Source: Pseudomonas sp. RGM2987 (GTDB lineage: Bacteria > Pseudomonadota > Gammaproteobacteria > Pseudomonadales > Pseudomonadaceae). Taken from it: a stretch of DNA of 64,000 nt. The DNA is taken from NCBI RefSeq assembly GCF_022952855.1, contig NZ_JALJDX010000206.1, positions 1-64,000 of the forward strand, in the 5' to 3' direction. Under the pieces are notes generated by a model. It was not told where the DNA came from and ran no database searches. It saw nothing but the letters and a program-made list of their open reading frames with translations. The stretch's first letter is position 1, and every line of letters starts with the position of its first letter. The position numbers and the translations under genes are program-made. This document shows positions 29,914 to 39,321 of this stretch, one piece after another.

Positions 29914-31718
29914 ACACTACGGTCCTCGGACGGTTGCAGGCTTACCCCGGGCGCACCATGGCGCAACTTCAGGGTGATCAGGGCGCCGCCTTCCTTGTGG
30001 TTGGAGAACGACAGTTCACCGCCGAAGGCGCGCATCAGGGTGTCGCAGATCGCCAGTCCCAGGCCAAGCCCCTGGGTGCGGGTCTTGGTGGTGTAGAACG
30101 GCTCCCCGGCGCGGCCGAGGGCTTCCATGCAAAAACCCGGGCCGTTATCGCGGATGTACAGGTTGACGCCGGTTTCAGTGGCTTGGGCACTGAGCCAGAG
30201 TTTGCGCGGCGGGCCTTTTTCGGTCAGGGCGTCGAGGGCGTTGGCCAGCAGGTTGCCCAGGACCTGGCGCAAGCGGGTCTCGCCGGCCTCGACCCACAGG
30301 GTGGCGGCCGGCAGGTCGCGGATCAGCTCCACTTCCATGCTGCGCCGGCGTTTGGCAAGCAGCGCCAGGGCGTCGTCCAGTGCCGGTTGCAGGGCGACGC
30401 TTTCCGGGGCGTGGCGATCGCGGCGGGCGAAAGCGCGCAAATGCGCGATGATCGACGCCATTCGCCCGGTCAGTTCGCTGATCAGCTTGAGATTGCCCCG
30501 GGCGTCCTCGGTGCGCTGGTGGTCGAGCAATATCTCGGCGTTCTCGGCGTAGCTGCGAATGGCCGCCAACGGCTGGTTGAGTTCGTGGCTGATGCTCGCC
30601 GACATCGTGCCCAGGGCGGATAATTTGCCGGCCTGAACCAGGTCATCCTGGGCGCGGACCAGTTCCTGCTGCGCCTGCTCCCGTTCGAGGACTTCCTGGC
30701 GCAGTCGCCGGTTCAGGCCTTCCAGGTCGCTGGTACGCTCCGCCACCCGGCCTTCCAGTTCGTGGCGGGCCTTGGCTTCGAAGGCGATGCGGTCCAGATA
30801 GTGGCGCCGGCGCTGCATCATCAACCCGAGCAGCAGCATCAACACCAGCAACGCCGCGCCGCCAGTGGCAACCACCGTGCGCACCGGACGGTCGATCAGC
30901 GTGCGCGGGGCGAGAATGCTCACGCTCCAGCCGGTCTCTTCGATGGATTGGGTCTGGGGCAGCCAGGCGTTGGGGTCCAGATTCAGCGGCTTGGGATCAC
31001 GGGTCGGGTAGGGTTGCACGGCGCCGATAGCCTGGCGTTCGTCGTCAGTCAACGGCCGGGTTGCGCGAAATCGCCAATCCTGGCGCGATGTGAGAATGAC
31101 CACGCCGTTGTGATCGGTGACCAGCAGTTGCTCCGGGGTCTTGCCCCACAGGCTTTCGGTGTGGTCCAGGTCGACCTTGACCACCAGCACGCCGATGACT
31201 TTCTCTCGCTCGCGCACGGCGGCGGCAAAGAAATACCCGCGCTTGGCCGAGGTGGTACCCAAGCCGAAGAAGCGCCCCAGGCGTCCGGCCATGGCCTCGA
31301 TGAAATACGGGCGGAAAGCGAAATTGCGGCCGACGAAGCTGTCATGTTTATCCCAGTTCGACGCTGCCAGGGTCTTGCCGCTAGGGTCCATCAGGTACAT
31401 CACTTCGGCGCCGGTCTGGGCGCTGATATTTTTCAGCAGCCGATTGGCGTTGCCCTGGGTGACGCCATCGTCCGGGGCCGACAACGCCGCGCGCAGGGCC
31501 GGCAGGTCGGCAAGAATCTGCGGCAGCACCTCATAGCGGTGCAGTGTACCCAGCAGGTTGGCGACATACAGGTCCAGGGTCTGGCGGTTCTGCCCGGCCA
31601 GCTCACTGCGGTAATAACGTTCGGCCAGGTGCTCCAGCGGCCACAACAATGGCGCCAGGCACAGCGCAAGCAACGCCAGGCTGCGCCAACGGGGTCTGCG
31701 GGGAAGGGTGGAATTCAT
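29910..31718 (-). CDS. dctB: C4-dicarboxylate sensor kinase DctB
   Basis: Membrane histidine kinase, 602 residues: TM1 (about 12-28), a periplasmic tandem sensor domain with the DctB pattern (YLMDPSGKTLAASNW; FRPYF), TM2 (about 285-305), a coiled coil, HisKA (SASISHELNQPLAAIRSYAENA) and HATPase (GETRLRQVLGNLLANALDAL; DNGPGF; GLGLGLAICDTL). It senses dicarboxylates and signals to DctD. Confidence 0.88.
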   Translation of the reverse strand: MNSTLPRRPRWRSLALLALCLAPLLWPLEHLAERYYRSELAGQNRQTLDLYVANLLGTLHRYEVLPQILADLPALRAALSAPDDGVTQGNANRLLKNISAQTGAEVMYLMDPSGKTLAASNWDKHDSFVGRNFAFRPYFIEAMAGRLGRFFGLGTTSAKRGYFFAAAVREREKVIGVLVVKVDLDHTESLWGKTPEQLLVTDHNGVVILTSRQDWRFRATRPLTDDERQAIGAVQPYPTRDPKPLNLDPNAWLPQTQSIEETGWSVSILAPRTLIDRPVRTVVATGGAALLVLMLLLGLMMQRRRHYLDRIAFEAKARHELEGRVAERTSDLEGLNRRLRQEVLEREQAQQELVRAQDDLVQAGKLSALGTMSASISHELNQPLAAIRSYAENAEILLDHQRTEDARGNLKLISELTGRMASIIAHLRAFARRDRHAPESVALQPALDDALALLAKRRRSMEVELIRDLPAATLWVEAGETRLRQVLGNLLANALDALTEKGPPRKLWLSAQATETGVNLYIRDNGPGFCMEALGRAGEPFYTTKTRTQGLGLGLAICDTLMRAFGGELSFSNHKEGGALITLKLRHGAPGVSLQPSEDRSV

Positions 31719-31776
31719 GAGCGTGCGCCTGTGGGGACAAGCGCATTATGCCTACGACGAAGGTTGGAGTCTGCGA

Positions 31777-32325
31777 TCAGGCGAAGACGTCGGCATCCTG
31801 AAGCAATGACGCAGCCAGGTCCTTGCCCGACAATTGCGGCGTGATATCGCCCAGTTGCCAGTCGATATCCAGCTGCGGGTCATTCCATAGCAGGCTGCGC
31901 TCTGAAGACGGGTCGTAATAGTCAGTCGTCTTGTAGAGGAACTCGGCATATTCGCTCAATACGACAAAACCATGGGCGAAGCCTTGCGGCACCCAGAGCT
32001 GACGGTGATTGTCGGCGGACAGTCGCACGGCAACCCACTTACCGAAATTGGGCGAGCTGCGACGAATGTCGACAGCCACGTCGAGTACTTCGCCTGCGCT
32101 GACCCGTACCAGTTTGCCCTGCGTGTTCTGCAACTGATAATGCAGGCCACGCAAGACGCCCTTCTGCGAGCGGGAGTGATTGTCCTGCACGAACTGGGTC
32201 TCTACTCCGGTCAGTTCCTTGAATGCCTTGGCGTTGAAGCTTTCATAGAAAAAACCGCGTTCATCACCAAATACCTTCGGTTCGATGATCAAGACGTCAG
32301 GCAGGTCGGTGGCGATTACATTCAT
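31777..32325 (-). CDS. rmlC: dTDP-4-dehydrorhamnose 3,5-epimerase
   Basis: Third enzyme of dTDP-L-rhamnose synthesis, 182 residues, cupin fold (FGDERGFFYESFN; KGVLRGLHYQ with the catalytic His; LWVPQGFAHGFVVLSE). The ATG at 32325 follows GGAGAAA. The rmlB, rmlD and rmlA genes that accompany it in P. aeruginosa are absent on both sides, so here it is an isolated rmlC 58 bases upstream of dctB. Confidence 0.93.
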   Translation of the reverse strand: MNVIATDLPDVLIIEPKVFGDERGFFYESFNAKAFKELTGVETQFVQDNHSRSQKGVLRGLHYQLQNTQGKLVRVSAGEVLDVAVDIRRSSPNFGKWVAVRLSADNHRQLWVPQGFAHGFVVLSEYAEFLYKTTDYYDPSSERSLLWNDPQLDIDWQLGDITPQLSGKDLAASLLQDADVFA

Positions 32326-32478
32326 CGGGCGTTTCTCCGGCGGATCGAATAGGACAATGGCGCCTATTCTTGCCCAAAAGTGGCGGACGGCGCGAGTTCT
32401 CAGTGAGGAGGGGGGTTGCTTATCCTCCCGCTCAATGGCGAGATAGGCATCCAATAAAACAACCCCAGGGGTCGTTGT

Positions 32479-35391
32479 ATGCCACTCGCTACGTTGGTCC
32501 ACCGCGCCAGTTTGCCAAGCCCACAGATCAGTGCCGAACAGGCCCTGGTGCTGCTGCGCTCGAATTATGGACTCAGCGGTGACCTGCGACCCCTTGGCAG
32601 CCAGCAGGACCTCAATTACCGCGTCGACAGCGAGCGTGGGCGGTTCGTCCTGAAGATCTGCCATGGCGACTACGCTGTCCAGGAACTTGAAGCCCAGCAT
32701 GCCGCGCTCAAGCTGTTGGCCGAGCACAGCGCGGTCAAAGTGCCGAGGGTGATGCTGGCGGGCAACGGTGAGGATCTGCTGACCCTGGACGTCGACGGGC
32801 AAGCGGTTCATATCCGCCTGCTTGAATACATCGACGGCCAGTCCCTTACCCAACTCAAGCACCTGGGGCCGGAGCTGGTGACTGGCCTGGGGCAACTGTG
32901 CGCGCAAATCGACCTGGCACTGGCAACGTTCGACCATCCAGGCCTGGAGCGTACGCTGCAATGGGACGCCCGCCACGCCAACACGCTGATCGGCCATCTG
33001 CTGCCGGTAATCCGGGACGAGCAACGGCGCACCTTGATCGCCGACATTGCGCAGCAGGCCGAGCAGCGCCTGCAACCGCTCAAGGCCCGGTTGCCGGTGC
33101 AGGCGATTCACATGGACATCACTGATGACAACGTGGTCTGGCAGCGCGATGCCCAACGCCAATGGCAGTTTCAGGGAGTCATCGATTTTGGCGATCTGAT
33201 CCGCACCTGGCGCATCACCGACCTGTCGGTGACTTGCGCGGCCCTGCTGCATCATGCCGACGGCGATCCGTTCTTTATTCTGCCGGCGATCAAGGCCTAT
33301 CACGCGGTCAACCCGCTGCAACGCGAAGAACTGCTGGCGCTCTGGCCGCTGATCGTAGCGCGTGCCGCCGTGCTGGTGCTCAGTGGCGAGCAGCAGGTCA
33401 GCATCGATCCGGACAACCAGTACAGTCGCGACAACCTGGAGCATGAGTGGGAGATTTTCCGGGTCGCCCACTCGGTGTCCTTCGAGTTGATGGAAGCGGC
33501 GATTCTCAACGCCGCCGGTCACAGCCTGCCGCCTATCGCCAGCGCAGGCTTCGCGCCGCTGCTGCCAACCCTGGTGGGACGCGAATTCGCGTTGATCGAC
33601 CTGGGCGTGCTGAGCCCGCATTTCGAAGCCGGCAATTGGGAACAGCCGGGTATCGACCAGCGCCTGCTGGTTGAAGCCGCCGGCGTTCACGGGTTGGCCG
33701 CCAGTCGCTACGGACAGTACCGCTTGTCTCGCACCCTGCCGGACAGCGCCGTGGAGCCCGAGACCTTTGCATTGCACGTGGAGCTGAGCGTCCCCGATGG
33801 CACGCCGCTGGAATCGCCGTTCGCCGGGGTGGTGCACAAGACCGCCGATGGTGGCCTGCAACTGGACAGCGTGCAGTTGAGCGTGCGGCTGTGGGGCGTC
33901 ACCTCGCCGCTGCATTCCGGCGCCGCGCTGGTCAAGGGGCAGATATTGGGCGAAGTGAAGGGGCTGCTGCGTGTTCAGTTGTGCAGGGGCGCGCAGTTGG
34001 ATCCGCCGTTGTTCTGCACGCCGTCCAGGGCGACTGCCTGGCAGGCGCTGTGTCCTTCGCCGGCGGTGCTGCTGGGGTTGGCGTGCGACGCCGAGCCGGA
34101 GATCGATCCCGAGGCGCTGCTGGCCCGCCGCGATGCGAGCTTTGCCCGTTCCCAGAAGCACTATTACGTCGATCCGCCACGAATCGAGCGCGGCTGGCGC
34201 AATCATTTGATCGACATGCAGGGTCGGTCCTATCTCGACATGCTCAACAATGTCGCGGTGCTGGGCCATGGGCACCCGCGCATGGCGGCGGTGGCCGCCC
34301 GGCAGTGGTCGCTGCTCAATACCAATTCGCGCTTTCACTACGCGGCGATTGCCGAGTTTTCCGAACGCCTGCTGGCGCTGGCGCCGTCCAATATGGACCG
34401 GGTGTTCCTGGTCAACAGCGGCACCGAGGCCAATGACCTGGCGATCCGCCTGGCCTGGGCCTACAGCGGCGGTCGGGACATGCTCAGCGTGCTGGAGGCC
34501 TATCACGGCTGGTCCGTGGCGGCCGATGCAGTGTCCACGTCCATCGCCGACAACCCCCAGGCCTTGAGCAGCCGTCCGGACTGGGTGCACCCCGTGACCG
34601 CGCCGAATACCTATCGCGGCGAATTCCGTGGCCCCGACAGCGCGCCGGACTACGTGCGCAGTGTCGAGCACAACCTGGCGAAAATTGCCGAGCAGAAGCG
34701 TCAACTTGCCGGCTTCATTTGCGAGCCGGTCTACGGCAATGCGGGTGGTATCGCACTGCCGCCGGGCTACTTGAAGCACGTCTATGCCTTGGTCCGCGAG
34801 CGCGGCGGGGTGTGTATCGCCGACGAAGTGCAGGTCGGTTATGGGCGCATGGGCGAGTTTTTCTGGGGCTTCGAAGAGCAAGGCGTGGTACCGGACATCA
34901 TTACCATGGCCAAGGGCATGGGTAACGGTCAGCCGCTGGGTGCGGTCATCACCCGGCGGGAAATCGCCGAAGCGCTGGAGGCCGAGGGTTACTTCTTTTC
35001 GTCAGCCGGTGGTAGCCCGGTCAGTTGCCAGATCGGCATGGCCGTGCTGGACGTCATGGAAGAAGAAAAACTCTGGGAAAACGCGAAAGTGGTGGGCGGA
35101 CATTTCAAGGCCCGGCTCGAGGCCTTGATCGAGAAGTATCCCTTGGTCGGCGCAGTGCATGGCTCAGGGTTCTACCTGGGCGTCGAGCTGATCCGCAACC
35201 GCGACACCCTGGAGCCGGCCACCGAAGAAACCATGGCGCTGTGTAATCGCTTGCGTGAGCTGGGGGTCTTCATGCAGCCGACAGGCGACTACCTGAACAT
35301 CCTCAAGATCAAGCCGCCAATGGTCACAACCCGCCAGAGCGTAGACTTTTTCGTGGATATGTTGACTAAGGTGTTGGAGGAGGGGTTGTAG
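32479..35391 (+). CDS. Three-module class III aminotransferase (APH kinase-like / M23-like / aminotransferase)
   Basis: A 970-residue fusion. Residues about 1-320 are an aminoglycoside-phosphotransferase-like kinase (HMDITDDNVVW as catalytic loop, VIDFGDLIRTW as DFG). Residues about 440-500 form a degenerate M23-peptidase-like beta domain (VPDGTPLESPFAGVVHK). Residues about 550-970 are a class III PLP aminotransferase (NSGTEANDLAIRLA; IADEVQVGYGRMGEFFW; PLP lysine K812 in TMAKGMGNGQ). The agmatine deiminase gene follows, so it may act in polyamine or guanidino-compound breakdown. The kinase module suggests phosphorylation of the substrate before amino-group removal, as with phospholyases of this family; this is inference. 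Confidence 0.85.
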   Translation: MPLATLVHRASLPSPQISAEQALVLLRSNYGLSGDLRPLGSQQDLNYRVDSERGRFVLKICHGDYAVQELEAQHAALKLLAEHSAVKVPRVMLAGNGEDLLTLDVDGQAVHIRLLEYIDGQSLTQLKHLGPELVTGLGQLCAQIDLALATFDHPGLERTLQWDARHANTLIGHLLPVIRDEQRRTLIADIAQQAEQRLQPLKARLPVQAIHMDITDDNVVWQRDAQRQWQFQGVIDFGDLIRTWRITDLSVTCAALLHHADGDPFFILPAIKAYHAVNPLQREELLALWPLIVARAAVLVLSGEQQVSIDPDNQYSRDNLEHEWEIFRVAHSVSFELMEAAILNAAGHSLPPIASAGFAPLLPTLVGREFALIDLGVLSPHFEAGNWEQPGIDQRLLVEAAGVHGLAASRYGQYRLSRTLPDSAVEPETFALHVELSVPDGTPLESPFAGVVHKTADGGLQLDSVQLSVRLWGVTSPLHSGAALVKGQILGEVKGLLRVQLCRGAQLDPPLFCTPSRATAWQALCPSPAVLLGLACDAEPEIDPEALLARRDASFARSQKHYYVDPPRIERGWRNHLIDMQGRSYLDMLNNVAVLGHGHPRMAAVAARQWSLLNTNSRFHYAAIAEFSERLLALAPSNMDRVFLVNSGTEANDLAIRLAWAYSGGRDMLSVLEAYHGWSVAADAVSTSIADNPQALSSRPDWVHPVTAPNTYRGEFRGPDSAPDYVRSVEHNLAKIAEQKRQLAGFICEPVYGNAGGIALPPGYLKHVYALVRERGGVCIADEVQVGYGRMGEFFWGFEEQGVVPDIITMAKGMGNGQPLGAVITRREIAEALEAEGYFFSSAGGSPVSCQIGMAVLDVMEEEKLWENAKVVGGHFKARLEALIEKYPLVGAVHGSGFYLGVELIRNRDTLEPATEETMALCNRLRELGVFMQPTGDYLNILKIKPPMVTTRQSVDFFVDMLTKVLEEGL

Positions 35392-35412
35392 CTGACCCAG
35401 CGTCAATCTCTG

Positions 35413-35502
35413 TGTGGGAGCGGGCTTGCTCGCGAAGGCGGCGTGTCAGTCCATGGATATGTTGGATGATTAACCGCTTTCGCGAGCAAGCCCGCTCCCA
35501 CA
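35413..35502. repeat. REP inverted pair, family 2
   Basis: GTGGGAGCGGGCTTGCTCGC at 35414 and its reverse complement ending at 35501. It separates the aminotransferase and aguA; the following 35515-35600 is AT-rich and may hold the aguA promoter. Confidence 0.88.
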
Positions 35503-35661
35503 ATGGAGATGCCAATTAGTCGATTTTTGTCGGCATTGCTCAACGTTTTTATATTTTTTATTTGTTTTAACCCTTTGAAAGCCGATTTTTATCGCTTATA
35601 AAGTCCCCTCAGCACGCCATACGTGCATTCTCTTTCGTCTCGCTCACTGGAGTCCTGATTC

Positions 35662-36768
35662 ATGACAACGTTGCGCAGCACTCCCCGCGCGGATGGTTTC
35701 CACATGCCTGCCGAGTGGGCGACGCAGACCCAGGTCTGGATGATCTGGCCCGAGCGCCCGGATAACTGGCGCCTGGGTGGCAAGCCGGCGCAGGCCGCCC
35801 ACGTTGCGGTGGCCAAGGCCATTGCGCGTTTCGAACCCGTGACCGTGGCGGTGTCCGCAGCCCAATACGAAAACGCTCGGGCGCGTCTCGACGTACCGAA
35901 TATCCGCCTGGTGGAGATGTCCAGCGACGATGCCTGGGTTCGCGACACCGGCCCGACCTTTGTCATCAACGACAACGGCGAAGTGCGCGGTGTCGACTGG
36001 GATTTCAACGCCTGGGGTGGTTTCGACGGTGGCCTGTATGCACCGTGGAACCGCGATTCGCAAGTGGCCGGCAAGATCCTGGAGATCGAACGTAGCCCGC
36101 GGTATCGCACCGAAGGATTCGTGCTCGAAGGGGGCTCGATTCATGTCGACGGCGAAGGCACCCTGATCACCACCGAGGAATGCCTGCTCAACCGCAATCG
36201 CAACCCGCACTTGAGCCGCGAAGAAATCGAAGCGGTGCTCAGCGCGCAGCTGGCGGTGGACAAGATTATCTGGTTGCCGGATGGCCTGTTCAATGACGAA
36301 ACCGACGGCCATGTGGATAACTTCTGCTGCTACGTACGCCCTGGCGAAGTGCTCCTCGCCTGGACCGATGACCCGCAGGATCCGAACTACAGCCGTTGCC
36401 AGGCAGCGATGAAAGTGCTGCAGAACAGCACCGACGCCAAGGGCCGCCCTTTTACCGTGCACAAGATGCCGATCCCGGGGCCGCTGTTCGCCACCGAGCA
36501 AGAATGTGCCGGCGTGGATGCGGTGGAGGGCTCCCAGGAACGTAACCCGAGCGTGCGCCTGGCCGGTTCCTACGTGAATTTCCTGATCGTCAACGGCGGC
36601 ATCATCGCGCCGAGTTTTGACGACCCGCTGGACGCGCCGGCCCGGGAAATCCTGCAGAACCTGTTCCCCGAGCACGAAGTGGTCATGGTGCCGGGGCGCG
36701 AACTGTTACTGGGTGGCGGCAATATCCATTGCCTTACCCAGCAACAACCCGCTGCGCGGGCAAAATGA
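35662..36768 (+). CDS. aguA: Agmatine deiminase AguA
   Basis: Converts agmatine to N-carbamoylputrescine and ammonia. The 368-residue protein of the peptidylarginine-deiminase fold has the nucleophile C357 in [10 protein letters not shown], acidic residues in [12 protein letters not shown], and His in DGHVDNF. The partner aguB is not adjacent; instead a large aminotransferase precedes it. Confidence 0.95.
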   Translation: MTTLRSTPRADGFHMPAEWATQTQVWMIWPERPDNWRLGGKPAQAAHVAVAKAIARFEPVTVAVSAAQYENARARLDVPNIRLVEMSSDDAWVRDTGPTFVINDNGEVRGVDWDFNAWGGFDGGLYAPWNRDSQVAGKILEIERSPRYRTEGFVLEGGSIHVDGEGTLITTEECLLNRNRNPHLSREEIEAVLSAQLAVDKIIWLPDGLFNDETDGHVDNFCCYVRPGEVLLAWTDDPQDPNYSRCQAAMKVLQNSTDAKGRPFTVHKMPIPGPLFATEQECAGVDAVEGSQERNPSVRLAGSYVNFLIVNGGIIAPSFDDPLDAPAREILQNLFPEHEVVMVPGRELLLGGGNIHCLTQQQPAARAK

Positions 36769-36838
36769 GTGCGGTTGTAACAGCCTGGTCACAGGCGCTG
36801 CGCCGGCTCTAGATCGGTCATTTTGGATCCATCCCGGC

Positions 36839-36872
36839 AAGCCCGCGGCCTGATTGGTGCGCGGGCTTTTTT
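36839..36872 (+). terminator. Rho-independent terminator of aguA
   Basis: AAGCCCGCG ... CGCGGGCTTTTTT hairpin, 70 bases after the aguA stop. Confidence 0.85.
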
Positions 36873-37004
36873 GCGGCTGTTGATAAGCGACTTCGGTACT
36901 TTGGCATAGCTCTTGTATTGGTATTCCGGCAGTTCGAGGACTGAGTCGTTTTGTCATAAACCTTGGATACATTGGCCGCTCATCAACCAGGAGAGGGCGC
37001 TGGA

Positions 37005-37205
37005 ATGAATATGTTAAGCGAGCGCACATGCCATCCCTTGGCTGTCAATGGTGAGTCGCTTCAAGCCTTGGCGCAGTGGTTGAAGTCCAACGGAACGCGT
37101 CAGGTCAGAGAACCTGACCCACGCCGGTTGATCGTTGAGCGCTACCCTGCCGGGCTGTTCAGCGAGGCGGAGCTGGAAGCGTTGTGGGATGTCATGCAAG
37201 GATAG
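37005..37205 (+). CDS. Small hypothetical protein
   Basis: A 66-residue reading frame starting at ATG 37005 with AGGAGAGG ten bases upstream and its own terminator right after the stop, so probably expressed. The sequence has a short central helix (ESLQALAQWLKSNGTRQV) and acidic C-terminus (SEAELEALWDVMQG). I do not recognise a family. Confidence 0.6.
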   Translation: MNMLSERTCHPLAVNGESLQALAQWLKSNGTRQVREPDPRRLIVERYPAGLFSEAELEALWDVMQG

Positions 37206-37225
37206 AATTCGACGGATTGATAAAA

Positions 37226-37256
37226 AGCGCTGGCCGGGATGGCAGCGCTTTTTTTG
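37226..37256 (+). terminator. Rho-independent terminator of the 66-residue gene
   Basis: AGCGCTG ... CAGCGCT hairpin followed by seven T. Confidence 0.88.
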
Positions 37257-37287
37257 TGTCTGCAGATTGTGAACTGAAGTAGATCCC

Positions 37288-37378
37288 TGTGGGAGCGGGC
37301 TTGCTCGCGAAGGCGGTGTGTCAGCCGATGCCTGCGCTGAATGTGCTGGCCTCTTCGCGAGCAAGCCCGCTCCCACAG
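37288..37378. repeat. REP inverted pair, family 2
   Basis: GTGGGAGCGGGCTTGCTCGC at 37289 and its reverse complement ending at about 37376. It lies downstream of the 37226 terminator. Confidence 0.88.
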
Positions 37379-37475
37379 GACAGTGTCTGACGAGCCGGGG
37401 AAATTCGACCGATCCAAGAAACACTAATGAACGGTTCTTAGACTTTTTTCGCCTAATTACAGACGATTCACGAAA

Positions 37476-37585
37476 TTGACACGCGATTGAGCGCGCGACT
37501 AGGATTCGCCCACGCCTGTGGCTAACAGCCATGACTCTTAAATAATAAAAAGGCCCGACACGAATAATCGTGGGCGGGCCTTTTC
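37476..37585 (+). ncRNA. Candidate small RNA or attenuated leader
   Basis: TTGACA at 37476-37481, an 18-base spacer and TAGGAT at 37500-37505 make a good sigma-70 promoter. About 35 bases after the expected start, a strong hairpin with T run (AAAAGGCCCG-A-CACG / CGTG-GG-CGGGCCTTTT, 37547-37584) would stop transcription, giving an RNA of about 75 bases. No reading frame of note lies within. It may be an independent small RNA, or the leader of the OprD-porin gene with conditional readthrough, since the porin ATG is at 37679. Confidence 0.5.
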
Positions 37586-37678
37586 ATTATTTCAGGAGCA
37601 AGAGTCCGAAAAAGAGCGCAAAAGCGCCATTTCGGCTGCCGGTCGCAGTGCGTATCAACCCGTATAAGGAAAATAATC

Positions 37679-38965
37679 ATGTTGAACAAGCGCATCGGTC
37701 TGATCGCACTGGGGATTTTGAGCACGACACACGCCATGGCCAATGACCAGGCAGAGTCCAAGGGGTTCGTTGAAGACAGCAGCTTGAAGGTGCTGCTGCG
37801 CAACGCTTACATCAACCGCGACTACAAGGATGGCAACAACGACAAGGCCGAGTGGGGCCAAGGGGCAATCGGTACGTTCTCGTCCGGTTTCACCCAAGGC
37901 ACCGTCGGCGTGGGTGTGGACGCCTTCGGCCTGTACGCCTTGCGTCTGGACGGTGGCAAGGGGCGCAGCGGTGCACAAGGCATCGACTTCTTCAAGCAAG
38001 GCGACAGCGGGAACGCCGCCGATGACTTGTCCAAGTTCGGTGCAGCGGTCAAGTTCCGGGTCTCCAATACCGTACTGGCCTACGGCGACCAGATGCCGGC
38101 CCTGCCGGTGCTCAGCTATGACAACTCGCGCCTGTTGCCGGAAAGCTACACCGGCACGCTGATCACTTCCAAAGAGATCAAGGGCCTGGAACTGAACGCC
38201 GGGCGTTTCACCGCCGAATCGCGCAAGAGCGCCGAAGGCCGTGACAGCGGTGGCCTGAAGTCGATCAACGTGTTGGGCGGCAGCTATCAGTTCACCGAGC
38301 AGTTCAAGGCGTCGCTCTATGCGTCGGACGTCGAAGACGTGTTGAAGAAGCAGTATGTGAACGCCAATTACGTGTTCCCGCTGGCCAAGGATCAGTCCCT
38401 GACCCTTGACTTCAACGGTTATCGCACCAAGCTGGACAACAGCTACGTTCGCGAGAACAACGTCACCGGCGACGACAACAAGATCTGGAGCCTGGCCGCT
38501 ACCTTCGCCACCGGCCCCCACAGTTTCACGCTCGCCCACCAGCGCAGCACGGGCGACAGCAACCTGGGTTATGCCTATGGCGGTTATCAGCGCGGGCAGA
38601 ATCGAGTGGGTGACGGTGGCAATACCATCTACCTCGCCAACTCCTACTGGTCCGATTTCAACGCTGAAGATGAGCGCAGCTGGCAACTGGGCTACGGTCT
38701 GGACTTCACCACCTTCGGCGTACCGGGCCTGAGCTACAACGTGGCCTACGTGCGTGGCGACAACATCACCACCTCCACCAGCGAAGGCGGCACCGAGCGC
38801 GAGATCTTCAACCAGTTCAAGTACGTGGTCCAGAGCGGCCCGGCCAAGGACCTGGCGGTAAGATTGCGCAGTTCTGTGCTGCGTGTGTCGCAAAAGTCCA
38901 GCGAGTACAACGTCAGCGGCAACGAGCTGCGGGTGTTCGTGGATTACCCGATCAATGTCTTCTAA
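37679..38965 (+). CDS. OprD family outer-membrane porin
   Basis: An 18-strand substrate-specific porin. The 428-residue precursor has a signal peptide ending ...THAMA and the OprD pattern (GFVEDSSLKVLLRNAYINRD; EWGQGAIGTFSSGFTQGTVG; the basic and acidic strands; NVAYVRGDNI; terminal VFVDYPINVF with C-terminal phenylalanine). The substrate cannot be told from sequence. It has a ribosome site AAGGA upstream, and a terminator-like element lies about 100 bases before the ATG. Confidence 0.9.
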   Translation: MLNKRIGLIALGILSTTHAMANDQAESKGFVEDSSLKVLLRNAYINRDYKDGNNDKAEWGQGAIGTFSSGFTQGTVGVGVDAFGLYALRLDGGKGRSGAQGIDFFKQGDSGNAADDLSKFGAAVKFRVSNTVLAYGDQMPALPVLSYDNSRLLPESYTGTLITSKEIKGLELNAGRFTAESRKSAEGRDSGGLKSINVLGGSYQFTEQFKASLYASDVEDVLKKQYVNANYVFPLAKDQSLTLDFNGYRTKLDNSYVRENNVTGDDNKIWSLAATFATGPHSFTLAHQRSTGDSNLGYAYGGYQRGQNRVGDGGNTIYLANSYWSDFNAEDERSWQLGYGLDFTTFGVPGLSYNVAYVRGDNITTSTSEGGTEREIFNQFKYVVQSGPAKDLAVRLRSSVLRVSQKSSEYNVSGNELRVFVDYPINVF

Positions 38966-39321
38966 TGGCGTAAAGGCCCTGATGTCCAAGGGGCGGTGAT
39001 AAACGCGTGGCGAGGGAGCTTGCTCCCGCTGGGTTGCGTAGCAACCCCCTTTTTGGGGAGCGCTGCGCACTGGAGCGCCAGCCCGGTCCAGCGGGAGCAA
39101 GCTCCCTCGCCACAGTTCGTTGGTGCCAGTCTTCGGAGTCGGGTGTTTTGCGCGTGAGCGGGTCGAAAACGCCTTTGAAAACCACTTTTTACCCGAGAAA
39201 AAATCCTACTGATTTCACTTCCGCCTCCGTTTCAAGTACGGCTTGAAATGCCTCAAATTCTTTCTCATGGACGTAAATCCTGCACCTACTAGATTAGGCC
39301 GCTCAATGCAGTGGAGACCTG
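38966..39321. repeat. Intergenic region with a family-1 REP pair
   Basis: The 356-base gap contains an inverted family-1 REP pair at 39006-39114, with an inner GGTTGCGTAGCAACC stem. The rest (39115-39321) is AT-richer and ends in the promoter region of the dioxygenase gene; I see no further gene. Confidence 0.85.

Noticed and set aside
31777..34881. A 3.1-kb open minus-strand frame continuous with rmlC and antisense to the aminotransferase.
   Set aside because: Only the last 182 codons match a family (RmlC) and have a ribosome site; the rest is an artefact of GC-rich codon bias opposite a real gene.
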